From assembly GCF_025370755.1 (NCBI RefSeq), contig NZ_JAMXFC010000008.1:146916-210915 (forward strand): 64,000 nucleotides of DNA, read 5' to 3'. The stretch comes from Laspinema sp. D2d. Its GTDB lineage: Bacteria > Cyanobacteriota > Cyanobacteriia > Cyanobacteriales > Laspinemataceae. The notes below the pieces were generated by a model that saw nothing but the letters and a program-made list of their open reading frames with translations, did not search any database and had not been told where the DNA came from. The stretch's first letter is position 1. Every line of letters begins with the position of its first letter. Positions 20,390 through 29,159 of this stretch are shown in pieces. A program made the position numbers and the translations under genes.

Positions 20390-21232
20390 ATGCCAGCTAA
20401 AACCAGTTATTCTTACGACTCAAAGACCATTTTCTGGATTGCCGGTTCCGTGATTGGAGGAATATTCTTCTTAATTTTAGCCGCCAATTTAAAACCTTTT
20501 GTGATTATCAACGCCGGGGAACGGGGCGTGGTCATGAAATTTGGAAAAGTCCAGGAAGGCATTCTCGATGAAGGGATTCACGGAATTATTCCCTTAGTCA
20601 CCCGCGTGGAAACCCTCAGCGTTCGGGTGCAAAAAGATGAACTCAAAGCCGATGCTGCTTCTAAAGATTTACAGTATGTTACCATTAATGTCGCCCTGAA
20701 TTGGCGTGTGGATGCTACTCAAGTTAACAAGGTTTATCAGACCATAGGCGATGAAACTCAAATTGTCAACCTGATTATTTCCCCCGCTGTTTCTGAAGTG
20801 GTGAAAGCAGCAACGGCTAAAAATAATGCTGAAGAAATCATCACCCGACGCCGAGAATTAAAACAAGAAATCGATAGTGATATTCGGCAACGACTGGCTA
20901 GTTATGGCGTTTTAGTTGATGATATTTCCTTGGTAAATATTGAATTTTCTCCGGAATTTGCTAAAGCCATTGAAGCCAAGCAAATTGCAGAACAAGAAGC
21001 CAGACGAGCCTCATTTATTGCCCAGAAAGCCGAACAAGAAGCTTTTGCGGAAATTAATCGGGCCAAAGGTCAAGCTGAAGCCCAACGATTGTTACGAGAA
21101 AACCTAACTCCATCGATTCTTCAAAAAGAAGCCATTGAAAAATGGAATGGACAATTTCCGATGGTGATGGGGGGTAATGGAGCCTTGCCATTTATTAATA
21201 TTACGCCACCTGCTTCTACCGCTAATCCCTAA
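20390..21232 (+). CDS. SPFH/band-7 prohibitin-family protein
   Basis: The protein has 280 residues. One N-terminal membrane helix (about 13-36) is followed by the SPFH domain (INAGERGVVMKFGKV, about 40-200). A charged, Ala/Glu-rich coiled coil follows (about 195-240, AKQIAEQEARRASFIAQKAE) and a short hydrophobic tail. This is the arrangement of bacterial prohibitin homologues. They form large rings at the membrane and are tied to membrane organisation and protease control. No NfeD partner is adjacent. A 237-base gap separates it from the divergent nfi gene. Confidence 0.92.
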   Translation: MPAKTSYSYDSKTIFWIAGSVIGGIFFLILAANLKPFVIINAGERGVVMKFGKVQEGILDEGIHGIIPLVTRVETLSVRVQKDELKADAASKDLQYVTINVALNWRVDATQVNKVYQTIGDETQIVNLIISPAVSEVVKAATAKNNAEEIITRRRELKQEIDSDIRQRLASYGVLVDDISLVNIEFSPEFAKAIEAKQIAEQEARRASFIAQKAEQEAFAEINRAKGQAEAQRLLRENLTPSILQKEAIEKWNGQFPMVMGGNGALPFINITPPASTANP

Positions 21233-21346
21233 CTTTAAAGGAGGAGGGAAATGTCATCAATTCACCTCAAACTAGGGGGTTTGGTTTCACGTTTTCGCCC
21301 TCCAATGTCAAAATAGAGGGGAAGTAGTTTCGAGACAGACAAATCC

Positions 21347-22681
21347 ATGACTTCCAACGAGACCCTGCGATCGCGTCCCCTCCCTCCTGGTAAATTAGGC
21401 TTACCTCTGATTGGCGAAACCCTGAGCTTTTTTCGCGATCGCGACTTCCATAAGAAGCGCCGCGAAAAATATGGAACCGTTTACAAAACCCATCTGTTTG
21501 GACAACCCACAATCGTCCTAATTGGGTCCGAAGCGAATCGCTTTTTGTTCACCCATGATAATAGCTATTTTACCGCCTCTTTTCCCCCGAGTACCCGCAT
21601 CTTACTCGGTCCCCACTCCCTCACCATCCAAAGCGGCAACGAACATACCAGCAGACGGCGATTGATGGCACAGGCATTTTTTCCCCAAGCGATCGCTGGA
21701 TACCTTCCCGGCATGGAACAACTCACCGATCGCTATCTGAAACAATGGGAAACCCTCCAAGAACTGACCTGGTATCCGGAACTCCGAACCTATATGTTTG
21801 ACATTGCCAGTACCTTATTAATTGGCACTGAAACCGGATCCGAAACCATCTATCTCAGTCAAATTTTTAAAACCTGGGCTGAAGGATTATTTTCGATTCC
21901 CATCAATCTGCCTTGGACACCATTTGGAAAAGCCCTCCACTGCCGGAAACTGCTACTCGAAAAAATCGAAGAAATTGTCCATCGCCGCCAACAAGAAACC
22001 GCACCTAGAAACGATGCCCTAGGGTTACTGTTAGCGGCCAAAGATGAAGAGGGAAATGGATTAAGCTTAGATGAAATCAAAGACCAAATATTGCTACTCC
22101 TCTTTGCCGGTCATGAAACCCAAACCTCTTCACTCTCATCCCTCTGTCTACTCCTAGCACAACATCCCCACGTGATTACCAAATTGCGGGAAGAACAGGA
22201 AAAAGTCGGCTTTACGGGTTCTCTCAATATGGAGATACTCAAAGAGATGATTTACTTAGAACAGGTGGTCAAAGAAGTCTTACGATTAGTGCCACCCGTT
22301 GCCGGAGGATTTCGCCGCGTACTTGAATCTTGCGAATTTAATAACTATCAAATTCCCGAAGGTTGGATGGTTTTGTATCAAATTAATCAACTGCACAAAG
22401 ATAGTTCAATTTATTCTAATCCTCAAGAATTTGACCCCGATCGCTTTAGTTTAGACCGCGCAGAAGATAAGCCAAAACCCTTTACCTGGATACCCTTTGG
22501 AGGCGGTGCGAGAGAATGTGTAGGTAAGGCATTTGCCATGTTAGCCTTACGGGTTTTTACAGCCCATTTAGTCCACGGTTATGACTGGGAATTGTTGCCG
22601 GACCAAAATTTACAATTATCCATGATCCCAACCCCCTCTCCTCGGGATGGATTGCGGGTCAAGTTTAGCCGAAGAGGCTAG
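21347..22681 (+). CDS. cytochrome P450 (CYP120-like)
   Basis: This is a haem monooxygenase of 444 residues. The I-helix reads LLFAGHETQTSS, the K-helix ExxR motif is EVLRL, and DPDRFS is the PERF-like segment. The haem loop is FGGGARECVG with the axial Cys near residue 391. The N-terminus (PPGKLGLPLIGETLSF) is soluble in type, with no membrane anchor. Overall resemblance is to the CYP120/CYP26-like group, whose Synechocystis member hydroxylates retinoids. The substrate here is unknown, and no ferredoxin or reductase gene is adjacent. A 40-bp perfect palindrome follows the stop codon. Confidence 0.93.
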   Translation: MTSNETLRSRPLPPGKLGLPLIGETLSFFRDRDFHKKRREKYGTVYKTHLFGQPTIVLIGSEANRFLFTHDNSYFTASFPPSTRILLGPHSLTIQSGNEHTSRRRLMAQAFFPQAIAGYLPGMEQLTDRYLKQWETLQELTWYPELRTYMFDIASTLLIGTETGSETIYLSQIFKTWAEGLFSIPINLPWTPFGKALHCRKLLLEKIEEIVHRRQQETAPRNDALGLLLAAKDEEGNGLSLDEIKDQILLLLFAGHETQTSSLSSLCLLLAQHPHVITKLREEQEKVGFTGSLNMEILKEMIYLEQVVKEVLRLVPPVAGGFRRVLESCEFNNYQIPEGWMVLYQINQLHKDSSIYSNPQEFDPDRFSLDRAEDKPKPFTWIPFGGGARECVGKAFAMLALRVFTAHLVHGYDWELLPDQNLQLSMIPTPSPRDGLRVKFSRRG

Positions 22682-22719
22682 AAATGGAGGGAGTTAAGAA
22701 CGTTTCCGTATAGTCGCAT

Positions 22720-22759
22720 CCTAATGGAGAGTTGATTCGCGAATCAACTCTCCATTAGG
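22720..22759. terminator. 40-bp perfect palindrome downstream of the P450 gene
   Basis: Bases 22720-22759 form two perfect 20-base inverted arms with no spacer; the left arm starts CCTAATGGAG and the centre is TTCGCGAA. It starts 39 bases after the P450 stop codon. A hairpin of up to 18 bp would form in RNA, but only a weak T run follows. A terminator is likely, though it could be a repeat element. Confidence 0.6.
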
Positions 22760-22832
22760 CGTTTAATAGTAGTAAATATTGCGTAAGTCTTACCATAAGA
22801 AATAGGGCTGTCATCGCGCATCCCATAACCTC

Positions 22833-22864
22833 TTGACAATCACGGTAAGATTAGCTAGTATAAT
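22833..22864 (+). promoter_or_regulatory. sigma70-type promoter of the toxin-antitoxin pair
   Basis: A perfect -35 box TTGACA (22833-22838) is followed by TAGTAT at 22856-22861 (17-base spacer) overlapping a perfect TATAAT at 22859-22864 (20-base spacer). The antitoxin ATG lies about 35 bases downstream. Such promoters are commonly repressed by the antitoxin itself. Confidence 0.6.
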
Positions 22865-22898
22865 AAAGGAATGCTACCAGACCGCTAAAAGTTAGACT

Positions 22899-23129
22899 AT
22901 GAGCAAAAAAGTTAGCATCACCCTAGACGATGAAGTTTTAAAATTTGTAGATACAATTGCACCGGGCCATAACCGTAGCCGATTTATTAATGATATTCTT
23001 TTAAAAGAAAAACAGCAGCGGTTAATGAGAGAGCTTGCCGATGCTTATCGAGAACAAAGTAATGACCCAGAATTTCAACAAGAGGTCTTAGCTTGGGATG
23101 TTACGGTGAGCGATGGTTTAAATGCCTAA
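22899..23129 (+). CDS. CopG/ribbon-helix-helix-type antitoxin
   Basis: This 76-residue protein has an N-terminal ribbon-helix-helix-like stretch. The strand is KVSITLDDEVLKFVDTIA, then the turn GHNRSRFINDILL. The Lys/Glu/Asp-rich C-terminal tail is typical of the part that wraps around a toxin. Its end overlaps the toxin gene by eight bases, a usual sign of translational coupling in such pairs. It probably neutralises the PemK/MazF-type toxin and represses the promoter just upstream. This role comes from motif and context. Confidence 0.85.
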   Translation: MSKKVSITLDDEVLKFVDTIAPGHNRSRFINDILLKEKQQRLMRELADAYREQSNDPEFQQEVLAWDVTVSDGLNA

Positions 23130-23488
23130 CGCAATTTTAACTTATAAACGAGGCGAAATCTGGTGGGTGGATCTTCAGCCAGTTATTGGCAGTGAAACTG
23201 ATAAACAGCGTCCTTGTTTTATTTTGCAAAATGATATTGGGAATCAACAGGGTTCGACTACAATTATTGCTCCCTTATTGCCAGGGAGTAAAAAATATCC
23301 GTTTGTTGTTAATGTCAAGCCAACGTTACAAAATGGATTGGATGGCGATCGCTATATCAATTTAAGCCAACCAAATCAGAGCAGTAGATGCTCAACGGAT
23401 CAAGACAAAACAGGGGGTTTTAGAGGATGAATATTGGAGTAAAATTGAAAAAGCAATAACAATTGAGCTGGGTTTCTCCAAAGAGTAG
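23122..23488 (+). pseudogene. frameshifted MazF/PemK-type endoribonuclease toxin
   Basis: The start is intact: KRGEIWWVDLQPVIGSETDKQRPCFILQND is the canonical MazF/PemK N-terminus (residues 9-38), with GSTTIIAPLLP next. After codon 83 (YINLSQ) the frame shifts and stops at 23430. Removing one copy of a tandem CCAA (23367-23370 and 23371-23374) restores ..LSQIRAVDAQRIKTKQGVLEDEYWSKIEKAI.. to a stop at 23488. That would give 120 residues, the normal length. As written, the toxin lacks its C-terminal strand and helix and should be inactive. A sequencing error at the repeat is the alternative. Confidence 0.85.
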
Positions 23489-23665
23489 TTCTGAGGTTCT
23501 ATTGAACTTTGGCTTGGTTATCTTCATCTGCAACGCTTTATCAGCTTGCCGCCACAGCTTTTTATCCAGGGAATTTTGTGAGTTACTCTAGTCTAGGTAT
23601 TTGTTAGATTTCAAATTGTCAATAAAAGATTTAAGGATAGCCAAAAAGAGCGCATCCAAAAATAA

Positions 23666-23700
23666 AAGAGTTTACAACTTGCTCTAAGCTGTAAACTCTT
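23666..23700 (-). terminator. terminator of tRNA-Leu
   Basis: Perfect 11-base arms AAGAGTTTACA (23666-23676) and TGTAAACTCTT (23690-23700) form a stem. Reading on the minus strand it is followed by TTTATTTTTGG. It starts 13 bases after the 3' end of the tRNA. Confidence 0.85.
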
Positions 23701-23713
23701 GATCATAATAGAG

Positions 23714-23794
23714 TGCGGACGGGGAGACTCGAACTCCCACATCAAAGACACTAGAACCTAAATCTAGCGCGTCTACCAATTCCGCCACGTCCGC
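23714..23794 (-). tRNA. tRNA-Leu (anticodon UAG)
   Basis: On the minus strand the molecule starts GCGGACG and ends CGTCCGC plus discriminator A, giving a perfect seven-base acceptor stem. The D arm reads GGCGGAATTGGTAGAC. The anticodon arm has CTAGA/TCTAG stems with loop TTTAGGT, hence anticodon TAG. A longer variable arm and the T arm with GTTCGAGTC follow. CCA is not encoded. It decodes CUA and other CUN leucine codons. Confidence 0.95.
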
Positions 23795-23865
23795 ATAAGT
23801 TTATCTTAGCAGAGGTTGCCCTCTTGCACAAGCATTTTGTGCCAACCCCCAAAAATCTGGAATTC

Positions 23866-24816
23866 TCATTCCTTCATCCCCATGAGAGTGACTTCCCAGA
23901 CGAGGCGGGGACTGGCATAACTGAGGAGATAACGCCTTGCGCGATCGAGGATATGGAGGGGGTTGGCGTTGAAGGTCCCGCGCTGTTGGGAGGATAACCA
24001 GTATGCCTGTTGCAGATATTCAATCAGCCAGAGTTGGGACTCGGTGTCCAGACTGCGATCGATTTCTTTGGCAATTTCTAGCGCTTGTTTGGTGGAGAGG
24101 GAGGGTTTTAGGGGTTTTTCCAGAAGTTCGGCAGGGATTTCCTGGAGTTTTTCCCAGCAGGCGATCGCCGTTCCCGGAGACCCCTGCGCCATTGCCAATA
24201 CTGCTGGATTCTCCAAAATCTGCGGGTATCCCACAGTTGCTAAAACTTCCCTCATCTGTGCCTCGGTGAGGCGATAAAAAGGAATTCGCTGACACCGGGA
24301 AACTAGGGTGGGGAGGAGAGAATCAATTCCTGGTGCAATTAAAATAATACTCGCTCGTCCCGGTTCTTCCAGGGTTTTGAGTAATCCATTGGCAGCACTT
24401 TCTTTCATGGTTTGTGCCTCTTCTAGGACCACTACCTTGCGGAGTGCCTCTAATGGATGGCGTCCCAAAAATTCCCCGATTTCACGGATTTGTTCAAGGC
24501 GAATTTGCGGGGGGGATTTGCGCTTAAACCCGGTTGCTGCCGCTTCGGTGGCGGTGAGCATTTTGCCTTTATCCAGATAGGTGGGTTCTATCCAGAGTAA
24601 ATCGGGGTGATTTTCCAGTTTGCGGGTAGAGGGAGGGGTTATGCCGGGATTTCTGGCGGTGAGGAGGAGTTCCAGGAAATACCGCGCTGCCAAACTGCGA
24701 CCCACACCGGGAGCACCAGCAAAGAGGTAGGCGGGTGCAATGCGATCGCGGTTAACAGCCTGATTCAGCAGTTCGACTGCCTGGGGTTGTCCAATGAGTT
24801 TAGCAAAAACGGTCAT
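23866..24816 (-). CDS. holB: DNA polymerase III subunit delta prime
   Basis: This is part of the clamp loader that places the sliding clamp on DNA. The 316-residue protein begins FAKLIGQPQAVELLNQAV and has a degenerate P-loop GAPGVGRSLAAR, with Arg where ATP-binding subunits have Lys. Delta prime often does not hydrolyse ATP, so this fits. It keeps GLLKTLEEPG and the SRC motif region LVSRCQRI. The zinc-knuckle cysteines of the E. coli protein are not evident. tmk, frequently beside holB, is not here. The gene is divergent from glcE. Confidence 0.9.
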   Translation of the reverse strand: MTVFAKLIGQPQAVELLNQAVNRDRIAPAYLFAGAPGVGRSLAARYFLELLLTARNPGITPPSTRKLENHPDLLWIEPTYLDKGKMLTATEAAATGFKRKSPPQIRLEQIREIGEFLGRHPLEALRKVVVLEEAQTMKESAANGLLKTLEEPGRASIILIAPGIDSLLPTLVSRCQRIPFYRLTEAQMREVLATVGYPQILENPAVLAMAQGSPGTAIACWEKLQEIPAELLEKPLKPSLSTKQALEIAKEIDRSLDTESQLWLIEYLQQAYWLSSQQRGTFNANPLHILDRARRYLLSYASPRLVWEVTLMGMKE

Positions 24817-24891
24817 AAATTTTAGTTTTTAAAATTTAGATGGGAGAGTGCAAAGATAGTAAGAGATGTCCTAGGGTTCAACCGTTCTATC

Positions 24892-26205
24892 ATGTCAGCG
24901 ATCGCCCAAACTTTATCCAGTATTCTTGGTTCCGACGGTGTTATCGAGTGGGATAGTCTGGATTCCCCTACTCAACAGCGTCTCCGTCGCGCTTTTCCGG
25001 AGTCTTCCCTGCCGCATTGCATTGCCTATCCCTCAACTCAAGCACAATTCGCTGAGGCGATCGCCGCTATTGCTGCCAGTCGCTGTGCCTTTGTCCCTGC
25101 TGGGTCCTTGAGTAAAATCGATTGGGGTGGGGTTCCTTCGGGGGTGCAAGTGATTCTGAGTACCGCACGTCTGAATCGCCTGATTGAACACGCTGTCAAT
25201 GATTTAACGGTGACGGTGGAAGCGGGGATGCGTTTAGCCTCGTTACAGTCTATTCTCGCAGATGCGGGGCAGTTTTTGGCTTTAGATCCAGCTTATGGCG
25301 ATCGCGCGACTTTGGGAGGAATTGTTGCCACTGGGGATACTGGCAGTTGGCGGCAACGGTATGGGGGAGTGCGCGATCAACTGTTAGGAGTTTCTTTCGT
25401 GCGATCGGATGGGGAGTTGGCGAAGGCAGGGGGACGCGTCGTCAAGAATGTGGCGGGATATGATTTGATGAAATTATTCACCGGGTCTTACGGCACATTG
25501 GGGATGATTTGTCAAGTCACATTTCGAGTTTATCCTCAAGCGGAGGCATCGGGTACGGTGATGTTGTCTGGGGATACGGAGGTGATCGCCTCTGCGAGTC
25601 AAACGTTACTCGCTTCCGCCCTCACGCCAACAGCAGCGGATTTGTTGTCCCCGGGATTGGTGAAGCAACTGGGGAGAGGGGAGGAAATGGGACTGCTGGT
25701 GCGTTTTCAAAGTGTAGCAGAAAGTGTGCAAGAACAATCGGCGCGACTCATATCTGTGGGGGAAACGTTAGGATTAAAGGGGACTTGTCATACGCAGAAG
25801 GACGAGGCGGATTTATGGCAAGGATTGAGAGAACGAATGCAACCGGCTGACACAGAAGGGGCGATCGCCTGCAAAATGGGAGTACGTCCTACAGAAGCAG
25901 TGGCAGCTTTATCGAAATTTGCGGCACTTTCTGAGGGTATTGGGTTGGGTCAAATTCATGTCAGTAGTGGGTTGGGTTGGTTGCGGTTTGGGGAGGGGAT
26001 ACAGAAGGAGTCGGTTTTATCGATGCGGCAATTCTGTCAATCTTCTGGGGGGTTTTTGAGTGTGATGGTTGCACCGATCGCCTTTAAAAATCAGGTTGAT
26101 GTTTGGGGATATCAGGGAAATGCTCTTGAGGTGATGCGGAAGATTAAGCAGCAGTTTGATTCAGATAATATTTTAAGTCCTCATCGATTTATTGGGGGAA
26201 TTTAA
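24892..26205 (+). CDS. glcE: FAD-binding subunit of glycolate dehydrogenase (GlcE-like)
   Basis: The protein has 437 residues and an FAD_binding_4 (PCMH-type) domain. FVPAGSLSKIDWGG is the first FAD contact, followed by the GGIVATGD loop. The stretch around RVVKNVAGYDLMKLFTGSYGTLG is the typical GlcE core. A C-terminal FAD-oxidase-like domain ends in the usual HRFIGG. It should work with GlcD and GlcF to oxidise photorespiratory glycolate to glyoxylate. The adjacent downstream gene is GlcF-like, supporting the call; no glcD is in the window. A lactate-oxidising complex is the alternative. Confidence 0.88.
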   Translation: MSAIAQTLSSILGSDGVIEWDSLDSPTQQRLRRAFPESSLPHCIAYPSTQAQFAEAIAAIAASRCAFVPAGSLSKIDWGGVPSGVQVILSTARLNRLIEHAVNDLTVTVEAGMRLASLQSILADAGQFLALDPAYGDRATLGGIVATGDTGSWRQRYGGVRDQLLGVSFVRSDGELAKAGGRVVKNVAGYDLMKLFTGSYGTLGMICQVTFRVYPQAEASGTVMLSGDTEVIASASQTLLASALTPTAADLLSPGLVKQLGRGEEMGLLVRFQSVAESVQEQSARLISVGETLGLKGTCHTQKDEADLWQGLRERMQPADTEGAIACKMGVRPTEAVAALSKFAALSEGIGLGQIHVSSGLGWLRFGEGIQKESVLSMRQFCQSSGGFLSVMVAPIAFKNQVDVWGYQGNALEVMRKIKQQFDSDNILSPHRFIGGI

Positions 26206-26275
26206 GAGGGCGGTTAACATTTGCAAGAGAACCTCTTCAGGCGTTACTACGAACATTGGAAAATATATTGAGTTG

Positions 26276-27676
26276 ATGAATATGCAACCTGTTGAATCTA
26301 CTATTGCCGCTAAATCTAGTAATTTTTTGGGTCAGAATCCGCATTTGAATGAGTTAAGCGAGTCGGAAGTGTTGCCGGGATTTGATGCCAAACATCCACC
26401 GGATCCGAAATTGATTGATACTTGTGTTCATTGTGGCTTTTGTTTGTCTACTTGTCCCAGTTATCGGGTGATAGGGAAAGAAATGGATTCGCCGCGAGGG
26501 CGGATTTATTTAATGGATGCGATCGCCACCGGGGAAGCACCTCTGGCAGAGGGAACCGTAGAGCATTTTGATACTTGTTTGGGATGTTTAGCTTGTGTCA
26601 GCACTTGTCCCTCGGGGGTGCAATATGATAAATTGCTGGCGGCAACTCGTCCTCAAGTTGAGCGTAATTATGAACGTTCCCTAGGCGATCGCGTGATTCG
26701 TAGTCTCATTTTTAACTTATTTCCCTATCCCAACCGTCTGCGTCCTTTATTAGTTCCCCTTTATGTTTACCAAAAGTTGGGAATGAATAAATTAGTGCGT
26801 CAGACGGGTTTATTAAAGAAATTCTCCCCCCGATTGGCAGCAATGGAGTCAATTTTACCCAATATTACGGGAGAGTTTTTTAAGGGAAATTATCCCGATG
26901 TGATTCCGGCACAAGGAGAGAAACGGTATCGGGTGGGGATGTTACTCGGATGTGTACAGCGGTTATTTTTTAATCCCGTCAATGAGGCAACGGTAAGGGT
27001 TTTAACTGCCAATGGCTGTGAGGTGGTGATTCCCGAAGGACAAGGCTGTTGTGCGGCGTTACCGGCACACCAGGGACAAGAAGAACAGGCACAGGCGATC
27101 GCTCGTCAAATGATTGATAGTTTTGAAGGCACTGAGGTTGATTATATCATTATTAATGCCGCTGGATGTGGTCATACCTTAAAAGAATATGGTCATATTC
27201 TCCAGGATGACCCCAATTATCGAGAGAAAGCACAAGCTTTTGCAAATCAGGTTAAAGATGTGCAAGAATTCCTGGCAATGGTGGGGTTAACGGCTCAACT
27301 TTCTCCCCTAACGGATGGGAAATTAACCGTGGTGTATCAGGATGCTTGTCATCTTTTACATGGTCAAAAAATTAGTCAGCAACCGCGCCAAATTCTTAAA
27401 CAAATTCCCGGGGTTGAACTGAAAGAACCGCTTGATGCAGCGTTATGTTGTGGCAGTGCGGGGGTCTATAATATGCTCCAGCCGGAGGTATCGGAAGAGT
27501 TGGGTCAGCAAAAAGTGCAAAATTTACTCAATACCGGGGCCGAATTAATTGCTTCTCCCAATCCCGGTTGTGCGTTACAAATTCAAAAGCATTTGCAGTT
27601 AGAGGGGAAAGATATCCCGTTGATGCACCCGATGGAATTATTAGATTTATCCATTCGGGGGGTGCGGTTGAAATAG
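26276..27676 (+). CDS. glcF: iron-sulfur subunit of glycolate dehydrogenase (GlcF-like)
   Basis: The protein has 466 residues from ATG 26276; ATG 26282 is almost equivalent, and a TTG at 26192 lacks support. Two ferredoxin-like 4Fe-4S motifs are complete: CVHCGFCLSTCPSY and CLGCLACVSTCPSG. Two CCG (heterodisulfide-reductase-like) domains follow, with CCAALPAHQG and CCGSAGVYNML motifs. This is the GlcF plan, carrying electrons from the flavin subunits to the quinone pool or another acceptor. The gene starts 70 bases after glcE and ends before a 12-base hairpin, so glcE-glcF form one unit. Confidence 0.9.
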   Translation: MNMQPVESTIAAKSSNFLGQNPHLNELSESEVLPGFDAKHPPDPKLIDTCVHCGFCLSTCPSYRVIGKEMDSPRGRIYLMDAIATGEAPLAEGTVEHFDTCLGCLACVSTCPSGVQYDKLLAATRPQVERNYERSLGDRVIRSLIFNLFPYPNRLRPLLVPLYVYQKLGMNKLVRQTGLLKKFSPRLAAMESILPNITGEFFKGNYPDVIPAQGEKRYRVGMLLGCVQRLFFNPVNEATVRVLTANGCEVVIPEGQGCCAALPAHQGQEEQAQAIARQMIDSFEGTEVDYIIINAAGCGHTLKEYGHILQDDPNYREKAQAFANQVKDVQEFLAMVGLTAQLSPLTDGKLTVVYQDACHLLHGQKISQQPRQILKQIPGVELKEPLDAALCCGSAGVYNMLQPEVSEELGQQKVQNLLNTGAELIASPNPGCALQIQKHLQLEGKDIPLMHPMELLDLSIRGVRLK

Positions 27677-27684
27677 GAGGATGC

Positions 27685-27738
27685 GTGCGTCAGAATGTAG
27701 AGGTCCTGATGGTAGGAATAAGTTAGATTCTGACGCAC
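27685..27738 (+). terminator. hairpin downstream of glcF
   Basis: Twelve-base perfect arms GTGCGTCAGAAT (27685-27696) and ATTCTGACGCAC (27727-27738) flank a 30-base loop, starting nine bases after the glcF stop. No long T run follows, so the terminator role is probable rather than proven. Confidence 0.55.
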
Positions 27739-27808
27739 CCTTGAGGGCTAAAAAATCAGCAACATCATTAATAGTAGACACCTGTCAGCGCGGGTTGAGG
27801 AAATTGGG

Positions 27809-28375
27809 TTAAGTCAACTCTTTGATCAGTTTTTCTAACTCGTTGCGGAGTTGGCGGGTATTGGGGTTGGTGGGTTCGATTTCCAGGGACTTATCAAAGG
27901 CGAGGAGGGCTTGTTGCAGCAGGGGAATAGCTTCGTTAGGACTGGGTTTTTCTCCAGCAAAAAGGATGAGGGACCCGCCAAAATTCAGCCAGCCACTGGC
28001 TTCGGTTCTCTCTCCCCAATTGCCATCCCCCGTGAGTGCGCGGCGACAGGATTCTACAGCGTCTTGATAGCGATCGAGTTGCAGGAGGGCGACACAGCGG
28101 TTAGTTAATCCGAGGGAATAGTCGGGTTTGAGGGTAACAGCCCGATCGCAAGCGGCGATCGCCTCGCTGAAGCGCTGTTGTTCCACCAAAGTGCTACATT
28201 CGTTTCCCCAGGCGTTATAGGTGTTTTCGGGGGTTTGGGCAATTTCCACAGTGGCATTCACCCCCCACTCGGCGTCAAGTTCCGAATAAGGGGCAGTAGT
28301 CGCAAAGACTGGCATTTCCAGACACAGACAAGCTGCTGCCGTGAGGAGTCCAGATCCAAGGAGATGGAGTTTCAT
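27809..28375 (-). CDS. exported TPR-repeat protein
   Basis: The protein has 188 residues from ATG 28375; the frame could open earlier at 28423, but the signal peptide starts at 28375. A signal sequence (MKLHLLGSGLLTAAACLCLEMPVFA) precedes about three tetratricopeptide repeats (about residues 52-180). These include FSEAIAACDRAVTLKPDYSLGLTNRCVALLQLDRY, given here as the clearest repeat in two halves. It is probably a periplasmic scaffold protein. The function is otherwise unknown, and the convergent glcF gene gives no hint. Confidence 0.8.
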   Translation of the reverse strand: MKLHLLGSGLLTAAACLCLEMPVFATTAPYSELDAEWGVNATVEIAQTPENTYNAWGNECSTLVEQQRFSEAIAACDRAVTLKPDYSLGLTNRCVALLQLDRYQDAVESCRRALTGDGNWGERTEASGWLNFGGSLILFAGEKPSPNEAIPLLQQALLAFDKSLEIEPTNPNTRQLRNELEKLIKELT

Positions 28376-28758
28376 TGTTACGATTTGTGAACGGAGGAGT
28401 TTACTTTGACTATGAAACCACACCTGTTACCTAAAATGTCAAGTTTAATGATAAAATTTTATCCCCTTTTTCTCTGATTAGAGAAAGTTATGGCCTGGGG
28501 TGAGGATCACTTATATAATCTGTTTAAATCCTGGTGACCCTAAAATTTAGGGGCTAAACCGGAATTGCCCTACCCAGGATCGGGGAAATGCTGCCCGATC
28601 CTGGACCCTGAGTGTAAAAAATAACGACTGTATCAGTCGCTAATCTGTGGAGTGAGATAAAAAGGTTTCGATCGCCCAGTACACAGAGGCGGATCAGAGT
28701 GGCGATCGCGCTTTTAAGGGGTCAGGTTAGGAATGAGTGAGATTCCGGTGGGAATAGC
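28376..28758. other. intergenic stretch with one strong hairpin
   Basis: No gene is supported. A perfect 11-base inverted repeat (CCAGGATCGGG 28574-28584, CCCGATCCTGG 28594-28604) has a nine-base loop. It has no T tract on either side, so it may be a processed or repeat element. The rest presumably carries the TPR gene promoter. Confidence 0.5.
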
Positions 28759-28959
28759 TTACGCACTCACTTGGAGCCATCCGCGACGGACCGCATAGAA
28801 TAAGCGATGCACGAGCAACGCATCCTCCCGACTCAAGGCGTTATTGAGTAACGCAACCTGAAGGCTATGCTGTTCGATCGCAGTCAGTTTCCCAGAAAAC
28901 CAGGCTTGTGCGAACAAGTCAGTGAGGTTATCTTCCAGATTCAGAGTAGGTGCAGGCAT
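28759..28959 (-). CDS. small conserved cyanobacterial protein
   Basis: This 66-residue protein has no recognised motif. It reads as two or three amphipathic helices (LEDNLTDLFAQAWFSG, ALSREDALLVHRLFYAVRRG), soluble and slightly acidic at the N-terminus. The pattern of hydrophobic positions and the conserved-looking ending make a real gene likely. I have the impression that similar short proteins occur across cyanobacteria, without a known role. It lies 200 bases downstream of murD on the same strand. Confidence 0.65.
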   Translation of the reverse strand: MPAPTLNLEDNLTDLFAQAWFSGKLTAIEQHSLQVALLNNALSREDALLVHRLFYAVRRGWLQVSA

Positions 28960-29159
28960 AAGTTTGGATTCAACTCTACTGTGTTTCTAGTTTGCAGCAA
29001 GGGGTGAAGGTGAGCGGTGATTTGAGTATTACCCACCCCTTAGATTAATCACTTACAGTTGTGATTCAAATCGCACCCCATTGCGATCGCCTGTAGTTAT
29101 CCCCCTAGGTTAGGACCCAGTAAACCCCAGATCCTAACCCACTGACCCTTTCTCCTGGA

